In this document: positions 1-5,361 of the stretch, piece after piece
Layout: each line of letters begins with the position of its first letter
Numbering within the stretch: position 1 is the stretch's first letter
DNA from: Candidatus Zhuqueibacterota bacterium
GTDB taxonomy: Bacteria > KSB1 > UBA2214
DNA: 5,361 nucleotides
Direction of reading: 5' to 3'
NCBI GenBank assembly: GCA_022706175.1
Contig: JAKJDB010000224.1
Coordinates: 1 to 5,361 of the forward strand
Notes under the pieces: model-generated
The model's input: the letters and a program-made list of their open reading frames with translations, nothing else
Database searches by the model: none
Told to the model about the DNA's origin: nothing
Translations under genes and position numbers: made by a program

Positions 1-454
1 ATTCGGATGCAGAGATCACCAGCGGACGCACCGCCGCCTTTAGCATTGCCGCGGATGAAAATATCACCGGCTGGGATGCGGGCATGACGGCCAACGACTC
101 ACCAGAACGCACAGGCATTCGCATCGGCGACCGGATTTGGCTCGATACCAACAAGAACGGATTACAGGACGAAGGCGAACCCGGCGTTCCGTCGGCGACC
201 GTCAATCTGCTCTCTGATCCCTCCGGCACGCTAGTGCTCACATCGCTGACAGACGCAGAGGGACAGTATGTGTTTGAAAATGTCCCAGCCGGCAGCTACC
301 GGCTGGAACTGCTATTGCCTGACAACCTGGTGTTTACCACTGCCGATGCGGGCGGAGACGACATCGATTCGGATGCAGATCCGGCCACCGGCCGCACGGC
401 TGCTTTTGCGGTTGAGAACGGCCAGCAGGTGTTCCTGTTCGATATCGGCCTGAA
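1..454 (+). repeat. Tandem SdrD B-like domain repeat, one partial and one complete copy
   Basis: The first 27 codons encode 'SDAEITSGRTAAF...' and align with 'SDADPATGRTAAF...' further on. At DNA level the 13 bases attcggatgcaga occur at 1-13 and again at 367-379. The offset of 366 bases is exactly 122 codons, so the repeat is in frame. The window therefore begins in the last third of one domain copy and holds one complete copy after it. Further copies upstream are likely but cannot be seen. Confidence 0.75.
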
Positions 455-1415
455 ACAGAGAACCACTTCGAACCTGCAGGTGGTCAAGTCGATCCCGGAT
501 GAGCACACCTATTATTACCGCAATCAGCAAGTCACCTTCCTGATTCGGGTCACCAACCAGGGTCCGGAAACCGCACAGAATGTGCGCATCATCGACACGG
601 TTCCGGACGGATTGACGTTTATCTCCGCTGCGCCCAGCCAGACCAGCGGTCCCAATCCGCTCATCTGGACTGTTGAAAGTATGGCGGTCGATGAGACCAT
701 CGAAATCTCGGTGGTCATGCAGTCCACGGAAAAACTGGGCGGCATGGACAATTGCGTCATGGTGAGCAGCTCCAGCCTGGATCCGGACCTGGCCAACAAC
801 ATCAGTTGCGCGCAGATCCATGTGCTGTTGCCGGTGGAATTGTCCTCTTTCAGCGCCCGGTCGATCAACAATCAGGTGGTGCTGGAGTGGAGCACTCAGT
901 CAGAGACCGAGAACCTGGGCTTCCATCTTTTACGCTCGGACACTGAAAACGGACCGTACACCCAGATCACTCAATCCATGATCCAGGGAGCGGGCACCAG
1001 TTCTTCGCTGCGCAATTATCAGTACCAGGATTTAACCGCGTCAGAAAGCAAGACCTATTATTACAAGCTGGTGGATGTGGATTATAACGGACGCTTGAGC
1101 CTGCACGGGCCCATCGATGTGACCGTGGCCTTGCCGACAGCCACTGTGCTCGAGCAGAATTATCCCAATCCGTTCAATCCAACGACGAAAATCCGTTTTA
1201 TCCTGAAGGAGCAGGGATTCGCGGCGTTGACCATATATAACGTCAGAGGCGAAAAGGTGCGCGAGCTGGTGGCGGATCAATTGAATGCCGGCGCCCATAT
1301 CGTCGAGTGGGACGGCATGGACCAGTACGGCAGACAAGCGCCGAGCGGCATGTATCTCTACACGCTGCGCATGAACGGGTTTGAGCAAAAACGCATGATG
1401 ATGTTCCTTAAATAA
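1..1415 (+). CDS. Large secreted surface protein, 3' part: SdrD B-like repeats, DUF11, Fn3-like domain and T9SS-type sorting domain
   Basis: The reading frame is open through the window's left edge (first full codon at 3), so the ATG at 84 is an internal methionine and the N-terminus is missing. Numbering from that Met, the order is as follows. The end of one SdrD B-like domain lies before and just past Met1. A full SdrD B-like domain spans about 13-123, with a DxNxNGxxDxxE calcium-loop signature at 21-32. A DUF11 repeat spans about 129-247 ('VTNQGPETAQNV', 'DTVPDGLTF'). A fibronectin-III-like domain spans about 250-350 ('VELSSFSAR', 'TENLGFHLLR'). An Ig-like FlgD/Por-type sorting module spans about 357-443, opening with 'NYPNPFNPTTKIRF' and ending 'KRMMMFLK'. 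In FCB bacteria this ending usually marks T9SS export to the cell surface. Such repeat proteins often act as adhesins or structural stalks, but the role here is inferred. The gene ends with TAA, followed by a terminator 17 bp later. Confidence 0.93.
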   Translation, partial: SDAEITSGRTAAFSIAADENITGWDAGMTANDSPERTGIRIGDRIWLDTNKNGLQDEGEPGVPSATVNLLSDPSGTLVLTSLTDAEGQYVFENVPAGSYRLELLLPDNLVFTTADAGGDDIDSDADPATGRTAAFAVENGQQVFLFDIGLKQRTTSNLQVVKSIPDEHTYYYRNQQVTFLIRVTNQGPETAQNVRIIDTVPDGLTFISAAPSQTSGPNPLIWTVESMAVDETIEISVVMQSTEKLGGMDNCVMVSSSSLDPDLANNISCAQIHVLLPVELSSFSARSINNQVVLEWSTQSETENLGFHLLRSDTENGPYTQITQSMIQGAGTSSSLRNYQYQDLTASESKTYYYKLVDVDYNGRLSLHGPIDVTVALPTATVLEQNYPNPFNPTTKIRFILKEQGFAALTIYNVRGEKVRELVADQLNAGAHIVEWDGMDQYGRQAPSGMYLYTLRMNGFEQKRMMMFLK

Positions 1416-1432
1416 GGAAAATGACCCTAACT

Positions 1433-1467
1433 AAAAAGCCGGACCTTTCGGGGCCCGGCTTTTTTTT
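1433..1467 (+). terminator. Rho-independent terminator of the multidomain surface protein gene
   Basis: The sequence aaaaagccgg at 1433-1442 pairs perfectly with ccggcttttt at 1455-1464. Inside, an A-C mismatch is followed by two further pairs (CC 1444-1445 with GG 1452-1453), leaving a six-base loop. A run of eight T (1460-1467) completes the classic form. The A-tract on the 5' side would let it act in both directions, but no opposing gene ends here. Confidence 0.9.
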
Positions 1468-1642
1468 ATCCCTGCATGCTGCCGGTAAACAATCGTTCCT
1501 GCCATGCAGAACAGCCGGCCACGGCAGCGGCGCCCCCCTTTCGCGCAATTCAGTTGCAAGTGCAGCGATTATTCGCTACATTGGCAGCCACGGCAGAACC
1601 GCCGGTGCTGTCTTTCATCCCTAAACAAAATGCGGATATTTT
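1468..1642. other. Intergenic region between terminator and reductase gene, short repeats only
   Basis: No gene is supported here. Two short direct repeats are visible: gccacggcag at 1518-1527 and 1587-1596, and gcagaac(a/c)gccgg at 1506-1518 and 1593-1605. The inverted pair ctgcatg (1472-1478) and catgcag (1503-1509) could form a seven-pair stem with a 24-base loop. No strong sigma-70 or Bacteroidetes-type promoter and no known riboswitch is recognised. Confidence 0.5.
1561..1580. promoter_or_regulatory. Imperfect 20-bp palindrome upstream of the aldo/keto reductase, possible operator
   Basis: The half-sites TGcAGCGA (1561-1568) and TCGCTaCA (1573-1580) flank a TTAT centre and match at seven of eight positions. 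The palindrome sits 63 bp before the reductase ATG in otherwise GC-rich intergenic DNA. Weak sigma-70-like boxes overlap it: TTGCAA at 1554-1559 and TACATT at 1577-1582, 17 bp apart, each four of six to consensus. This is what an operator over a promoter would look like, but one short palindrome could be chance, and FCB promoters often do not follow the E. coli consensus. Confidence 0.22.
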
Positions 1643-2515
1643 ATGGTCGTAATGAATCGCAGAAATTTTATGCGCTCCTCCGCCGCCCTGTTGCTGGCGT
1701 CCGGTTGCACCTGCCGGCGCGTCCGTTTGACCGTTCCTCCGGTCAAACTGGGCAACACCGGTTTGCGCGTCTCCAAACTGGCGTTCGGCACCGGCACCGC
1801 CGGCTGGGAAGGCCATTCGGACCAGACGAAAATCGGCGCGCAGGCGTTTCTCCGCCTGATGCAGCAGCTCTATGAACGCGGCGTCAATTTTATCGATGCG
1901 GCGGACATCTATGGATCCCACCATTTGATCAGAGAAGCGTTAAAGATCATTCCTCGGGAAAAACTGGTGATCATGAGCAAGATCTGGACCACGCCGGTGG
2001 ATTGGATCCCATCCGCCTCACCCGCGCAAACGCTGGACCGGTTCCGCCGCGAACTGGGCGTCGACGAGATCGACCTGGTGCTGCTCCATTGCACGTCGGA
2101 TGGCCAGTGGCCGACAAAGCTCAGTGTCATGCGCGAGGAACTGCATACCGCAAAAATGAAAGGCATCGTCAAAGCGGTGGGCGTGTCCTGTCATCATCGG
2201 GATGCCTTGAAAGCGGCGGCTCAGGATCCCTGGACAGACGTTATGCTGGCACGCATCAACAACAAGGGCATTCGCATGGATGGCCGGCCTGAGGAGGTCA
2301 TGCCGGTGCTGCGGCAGGCGCACGAAAACGGCAAGGCTGTTCTCGGCATGAAGATTTACGGTTGTGGTGAGATTACACTGGAGGAGGAGTGCGAATCATC
2401 CCTTCGCTGGGTGCTTGAAAGCGGCAACGTGGACAGCATCACCATCGGCGTGACCACCCTGGAACAGGCGGAACAGAACATCCGCCGCGTCAACCGCTAC
2501 AGCCGCGTCGGCTAA
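1643..2515 (+). CDS. Aldo/keto reductase with twin-arginine signal and lipobox-like cysteine
   Basis: This is an NAD(P)H-dependent oxidoreductase of the aldo/keto reductase superfamily, a TIM barrel that interconverts carbonyls and alcohols. The substrate cannot be told. The catalytic tetrad is intact: D85 and Y90 in 'FIDAADIYG', K113 in 'IMSKIW' and H149 in 'LVLLHC'. 'AVGVSCH' (178-184) and the late cofactor-loop-like 'ITIGVTTLEQAEQNI' (266-280) also fit. At 290 residues it is slightly short for the family. The N-terminus reads 'MNRRNFMRSSAALLLASGC': a twin-arginine motif (R6-R7), a short hydrophobic stretch and a lipobox-like LASGC with Cys22. Tat export of the folded, cofactor-loaded enzyme, perhaps lipid-anchored, is therefore likely. 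The ATG at 1643 is the outermost start. The ATG at 1652 (Met4) gives the canonical 'MNRRxF' Tat start and may be the true one; neither has a clear Shine-Dalgarno. The gene follows a terminator, so it is probably transcribed alone. Confidence 0.93.
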   Translation: MVVMNRRNFMRSSAALLLASGCTCRRVRLTVPPVKLGNTGLRVSKLAFGTGTAGWEGHSDQTKIGAQAFLRLMQQLYERGVNFIDAADIYGSHHLIREALKIIPREKLVIMSKIWTTPVDWIPSASPAQTLDRFRRELGVDEIDLVLLHCTSDGQWPTKLSVMREELHTAKMKGIVKAVGVSCHHRDALKAAAQDPWTDVMLARINNKGIRMDGRPEEVMPVLRQAHENGKAVLGMKIYGCGEITLEEECESSLRWVLESGNVDSITIGVTTLEQAEQNIRRVNRYSRVG

Positions 2516-2535
2516 CGCTCTTTCCAATACGTCCT

Positions 2536-3330
2536 CTATAAACGATCGCCCGGTTGCTCCTGCGGCGGGCGGAGCAGATTGAATGCGTTCAGCTCCTCCG
2601 CCGTCATATAGCGCCACTCCCCTGCCTTTAAGGCCCCCAGAGTTACAGGCCCGATGCGCGTACGCACCAACTTTTGAACGGTATAGTCCAGAGTCTTGAA
2701 CATGCGCCGCACCTGCCGGTTTTTCCCCTCGCAGATGGTTATTTCCACCTGCCGGCCTTTGGCTGGATTCGGAATCAGCACTGTGGCCGGACGGGTGAGA
2801 TAGCCGTGCAGATCGACGCCCTGTTCCAACTTTTTGCGATGCGGTTCCTGCAGTGGACGATCGATCTCCACCAAATAGGTTTTGGGCACATAGCTGTCGG
2901 GATTCGTCAGCCATTGGCCAAAGGGTCCGTCGTTGGTCAGGATCAGCAATCCCTCGCTCAATCGATCCAGACGGCCGATGGGGAAAATCCAATTGGAAAA
3001 CTCGGGTAGAACGTCATAGACGGTGGGCCGGTTCTGCTCATCGACGCGCACCGTGAGATAACCTTTGGGTTTGTGAAAAAGCACATACGCCCGTTCCTGC
3101 CACTGCTCCAGCGGCCGGCCGTCGAGACAGATCACATCCTGATTCAGATCCACCCAGGCATAAATCATTTTTTCAACCCGGCCGTTCACACTCACACGGC
3201 CGGCAAGGATATACTCGCGCGCCAGAGTGCGCGATGCCACGCCTTTTTTGGTAAACGCGCGCATGAGGTTGACGCGCGTTCCCGGAGCGGCGTCAGAGTG
3301 AACCGGACGTTTTGGCAAATGAGAATCCAT
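2536..3330 (-). CDS. RsuA/RluB-family rRNA pseudouridine synthase
   Basis: This cytoplasmic enzyme isomerises a specific uridine in ribosomal RNA to pseudouridine. An S4 RNA-binding domain covers about residues 19-65 ('VNLMRAFTKKGVASRTLA', 'AGRVSVNG'). The catalytic domain follows: 'HKPKGYLTV' (86-94), the signature 'GRLDRLSEGLLILTNDG' (119-135) with catalytic Asp122, 'EGKNRQVRRM' (201-210), and the family-typical end 'RIGPVTLGALKAGEWR' (225-240). Its 264 residues are a normal length. The S4 domain begins at about residue 19, so the next in-frame Met (23) would cut into it, and the ATG at 3330 is preferred despite no obvious Shine-Dalgarno. The first 18 residues are a polar extension. The SEGLLILTNDG form fits RluB/RluF/RsuA-like proteins, but the target nucleotide (16S or 23S) cannot be read from sequence, so no symbol is given. 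It ends in TAG, 20 bp from the convergent reductase gene, and starts 16 bp after the beta-helix gene. Confidence 0.95.
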   Translation of the reverse strand: MDSHLPKRPVHSDAAPGTRVNLMRAFTKKGVASRTLAREYILAGRVSVNGRVEKMIYAWVDLNQDVICLDGRPLEQWQERAYVLFHKPKGYLTVRVDEQNRPTVYDVLPEFSNWIFPIGRLDRLSEGLLILTNDGPFGQWLTNPDSYVPKTYLVEIDRPLQEPHRKKLEQGVDLHGYLTRPATVLIPNPAKGRQVEITICEGKNRQVRRMFKTLDYTVQKLVRTRIGPVTLGALKAGEWRYMTAEELNAFNLLRPPQEQPGDRL

Positions 3331-3346
3331 GGGCGAACCAGAGCTC

Positions 3347-5361
3347 TCAGCGCAGCAACATGATTTTTTGCACCCGGCGCTGGTCGCCGGCGATCAGCTC
3401 AAGCCAGAAAACCCCGGAGGCCAGGGGCGCCGCCCGGTCCGTGCGGGCGTCCCATTTCAAGGTATGGCTGCCCGCCGCCAGCATGCCGTCATACAGGCAG
3501 GCGACCTGACGGCCCTGCACATCAAAAGCGCGCACCACGGCGTGCAGAGCAGCAGGCATGTCGATGGTAATGGACACCGTGCTGTTGAACGGATTGGGAT
3601 AGGCCGGCGCCAAACGGATCTCGGACGGCAGAGCACGGGCAACCGTCCATTCCTGCGAATAGTGCCTGCTGCCATCCTGATCCATTTGCAGCAAACGGTA
3701 GACGCTGGATTCTTGCGTTGCGTTCTGATCTGCATCTTCATAGGCATAGTCATGTGGCGAGGTAGTGGTGCCGAACCCCGGCAAAAAAGCCAGCGAATGA
3801 AATTCGCCGTTCTCCAACCGTTTTTGCACATAAAAGCCGAGATTATTGGTCTCTGTGCTGGTGCGCCAGAACAGACGCACGCGGCCGTATTCACAGCGCT
3901 CAGCTCTGAACGCTTCCAGCTCGACGGGGGTGACGATGCTGACTGCGAGCATGGAGGTATTGCCGCTGCTGTCGCGCACCGTGGCGGTAGCCCACCCGTC
4001 GCCGGTGGATCCGTGCCAGATAAAATCGCCGTTTTCATCCGCTCTAATCTCGCCGAGGTATTCGGCCAGCCGGTTGCCGCTGCCCAAAAACAACTCCACC
4101 AGCCCAAAAGGGATGGTCTTTCCCGAGACCATGGTCCCATTGCCGTTCAGCAGTTGCGGCGCCGGCAGATTGGCGTTAGCGCCGCTGTCGAGGAAAATGG
4201 CCTGGTCTTCCACATCGATGATCCGGTTGCGGGTGATGGTGTTGCAGACCGTGCTGTCATGGCGAATCCACACGCCGTAGTTTTTGCCGCTGATGACATT
4301 GTCCGGCCCGATGAGGTTGTGATGGGCGCCTTTGGAGATATAGACAGCGGAGTTATAACGGCTGCTCAGAGTGCCTTCAGGATTGCAGCAGAGATAATTG
4401 CCAAACACGTGATTATAGCTGGTGTTCGGATCGTCCAGACGTACGGCGGCCCATGGATCTTTGACGGTATCGACGCTGTCAGCGAGAATGATATTGCCCG
4501 GGCCCAGCTCATTGTATTTCGGATAGCCTCTAAGAAGGTCGCCGAAAAAGTAGATGCCGTTATGAGAGTTGGGCAAGGCGACGGCGCCGGCTGCATCCGT
4601 TCCGATGCGATTATTGATAAACCGATTGTATTGGCTGCCGTAACGCATCTGAATTCCCGACGAGAGATTAGCGGACACGACGTTATTTTCAACAAGGTTG
4701 TAAGCCGGTCCAACTCCGAGACCTCGGTCAGGCAGATTTCCTTCAATCCACAAGCCGGCTTCGCCGTTGCCCAGCGGAGTTCGGCCATCCGCCGCCACGC
4801 CGCAATAATTGCCTTGAATGATATTGCTGTCTGTGCCTGTGGATTGAAGCCGCAGACCGGTGCGCAAGTTCGCGGCGATGACGTTGCCTGCCCCCGGCTC
4901 CAGCCCGCCGATCTGATTGCCCCGACTGCCATCGGTCACTAGAAACCCTTCCAGCGCATCCGCACGGTGACGAGTGGGAAAAGCAGCCCATTCGTTGGTC
5001 CAACCGTTGCCGGCGGGATCGAGGCCATTCTTTTTGACGCCGATATAATTGCCCTGGACAATGTTGTAATGGCTTCTCTCCAGATAGATGGCTCGGCCGT
5101 AAAAACCGCACATAATATTGCGTTCCTGTGGCGTCCTACCACCGATCAGATTGTGATGGGGTCCATCGGTCATACGGATGCCTTCGCTTTTTACCATGCG
5201 ATAGGGGTAGCGGCCAGTGACGTCGATATTCAGATACAACCCTTGAAAAACATTGTGGTGGCTTTCCGAGCCGTACAGCCTGAACAGGTAGCTTGGAAAC
5301 GCACCGATGGAGAGGTTGATGAATTTATTGTACGCGGAACGAATGATGAACGCCGGCACTT
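3347..5361 (-). CDS. Secreted right-handed parallel beta-helix protein with T9SS-type sorting domain, N-terminus missing
   Basis: The frame runs off the right edge of the window. The GTG at 5359 is an internal Val codon inside a repeat, so start and signal peptide are not visible. Numbering from that codon, residues about 1-400 are beta-helix rungs of the pectate-lyase-like PbH1 type, with recurring units such as 'HHNLIGG', 'NIVQGNYIGV', 'NIIQGNYCGV' and 'GPDNVISGKNYGVWI'. A small Ig-like linker domain follows (about 410-475, 'LVELFLGSGN', 'ADENGDFIW'). Next is a fibronectin-III-like domain (about 478-580, 'PVELEAFRAE', 'TETNNLGFYVQKR'). The sorting module closes the protein (about 583-670, 'AYPNPFNSTVSITIDM' to 'RVQKIMLLR'). 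No polysaccharide-lyase active site is evident, so carbohydrate binding or degradation is only one possibility; many such proteins have no known activity. T9SS export to the surface is inferred from the C-terminus. The TGA lies 16 bp before the pseudouridine synthase ATG, suggesting possible co-transcription. Confidence 0.93.
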   Translation of the reverse strand, partial: VPAFIIRSAYNKFINLSIGAFPSYLFRLYGSESHHNVFQGLYLNIDVTGRYPYRMVKSEGIRMTDGPHHNLIGGRTPQERNIMCGFYGRAIYLERSHYNIVQGNYIGVKKNGLDPAGNGWTNEWAAFPTRHRADALEGFLVTDGSRGNQIGGLEPGAGNVIAANLRTGLRLQSTGTDSNIIQGNYCGVAADGRTPLGNGEAGLWIEGNLPDRGLGVGPAYNLVENNVVSANLSSGIQMRYGSQYNRFINNRIGTDAAGAVALPNSHNGIYFFGDLLRGYPKYNELGPGNIILADSVDTVKDPWAAVRLDDPNTSYNHVFGNYLCCNPEGTLSSRYNSAVYISKGAHHNLIGPDNVISGKNYGVWIRHDSTVCNTITRNRIIDVEDQAIFLDSGANANLPAPQLLNGNGTMVSGKTIPFGLVELFLGSGNRLAEYLGEIRADENGDFIWHGSTGDGWATATVRDSSGNTSMLAVSIVTPVELEAFRAERCEYGRVRLFWRTSTETNNLGFYVQKRLENGEFHSLAFLPGFGTTTSPHDYAYEDADQNATQESSVYRLLQMDQDGSRHYSQEWTVARALPSEIRLAPAYPNPFNSTVSITIDMPAALHAVVRAFDVQGRQVACLYDGMLAAGSHTLKWDARTDRAAPLASGVFWLELIAGDQRRVQKIMLLR
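4220..5361 (-). repeat. Beta-helix rung repeats with an asparagine register
   Basis: Translated on the minus strand, this stretch shows at least twelve rungs, each carrying an Asn usually preceded by His, Tyr or Ser: YN 10-11, HHN 34-36, HHN 68-70, HYN 97-99, GN 147-148, SN 178-179, YN 220-221, YN 244-245, YN 282-283, YN 315-316, HHN 346-348, CN 372-373 (numbered from the codon at 5359). Successive Asn residues are 24 to 49 apart. This matches stacked turns of a right-handed parallel beta-helix, where inward Asn side chains form a ladder. The repeats have diverged and are seen at protein level only. Confidence 0.7.

Noticed and set aside
1581..1609. TTGGCA at 1581-1586 as a -35 box for the reductase gene
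   Set aside because: No acceptable -10 box lies 16-18 bp downstream (ggtgct at 17 bp), so it is not a credible sigma-70 promoter.
1421..1624. A 67-codon open frame starting just after the surface protein gene
   Set aside because: It runs straight through the terminator hairpin and T-run, has no ribosome binding site, and its translation is low in recognisable features.
1504..1875. A 123-codon plus-strand open frame overlapping the reductase start
   Set aside because: It overlaps more than 230 bp of a well-supported gene in another frame, and its Arg/Pro-rich translation is typical of a shadow frame in GC-rich DNA.
2501..2523. Hairpin agccg-cgt-cggct followed by a short T-run as a terminator of the reductase gene
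   Set aside because: The stem has only five pairs, lies inside the last codons of the gene, and is followed by just three T after a seven-base gap.
2396..2992. A 198-codon minus-strand open frame across the reductase and pseudouridine synthase ends
   Set aside because: It overlaps two confidently identified genes in other frames, and its translation matches no family I recognise.
3329..4942. A 537-codon open frame on the plus strand opposite the beta-helix gene
   Set aside because: It is in exact codon register with the minus-strand gene, so it stays open simply because that gene rarely uses TTA, CTA or TCA codons; it ends where the gene uses CTA (Leu). Its translation shows no recognisable domain, while the minus-strand product has clear beta-helix and sorting domains.
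5357..5359. GTG as the start codon of the beta-helix gene
   Set aside because: It is the first possible start at the window edge. The residues following it are already a beta-helix rung, with no signal peptide, so the gene continues beyond the window.

Overview
The window reads as a piece of chromosome from an uncultivated or little-studied bacterium of the FCB superphylum, of the Calditrichota, KSB1, Zixibacteria or Marinimicrobia kind. The main clue is that two of its four proteins end in the same type of C-terminal sorting module. In that module a 'YPNPFN' motif opens an Ig-like FlgD/Por-type domain, which is typical of proteins exported by the type IX secretion system (T9SS) in this superphylum. 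The DNA is moderately GC-rich and the start sites lack strong Shine-Dalgarno sequences, which also fits. No 16S rRNA or marker gene is present, so the phylum cannot be fixed.

Layout: (1) Bases 1-1415, plus strand: the 3' part of a large secreted multidomain protein with at least two SdrD B-like repeats, a DUF11 repeat, a fibronectin-III-like domain and the sorting module. It is followed by a clear rho-independent terminator (1433-1467). (2) Bases 1468-1642: intergenic sequence with an imperfect palindrome and short GC-rich repeats but no convincing promoter. (3) Bases 1643-2515, plus strand: an aldo/keto reductase with an intact catalytic tetrad, preceded by a twin-arginine signal that ends in a lipobox-like cysteine. 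(4) Bases 2536-3330, minus strand: an RsuA/RluB-type rRNA pseudouridine synthase, tail-to-tail with the reductase and only 20 bp away. (5) Bases 3347-5361, minus strand: the 3' part of a secreted right-handed parallel beta-helix protein with the same C-terminal architecture as the first gene. Its stop codon lies 16 bp upstream of the pseudouridine synthase start, so the two may be co-transcribed.

Three of the four products appear to be exported: two through Sec and T9SS (their N-termini are outside the window) and one through Tat, possibly as a lipoprotein. The pseudouridine synthase is a cytoplasmic RNA-modification enzyme. Nothing joins the four into one pathway, and I see no mobile element, CRISPR array, tRNA, rRNA or defence system. 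The most notable points are the C-terminal cassette shared by two otherwise unrelated secreted proteins, the regular asparagine register in the beta-helix, and the Tat-lipoprotein form of the reductase.
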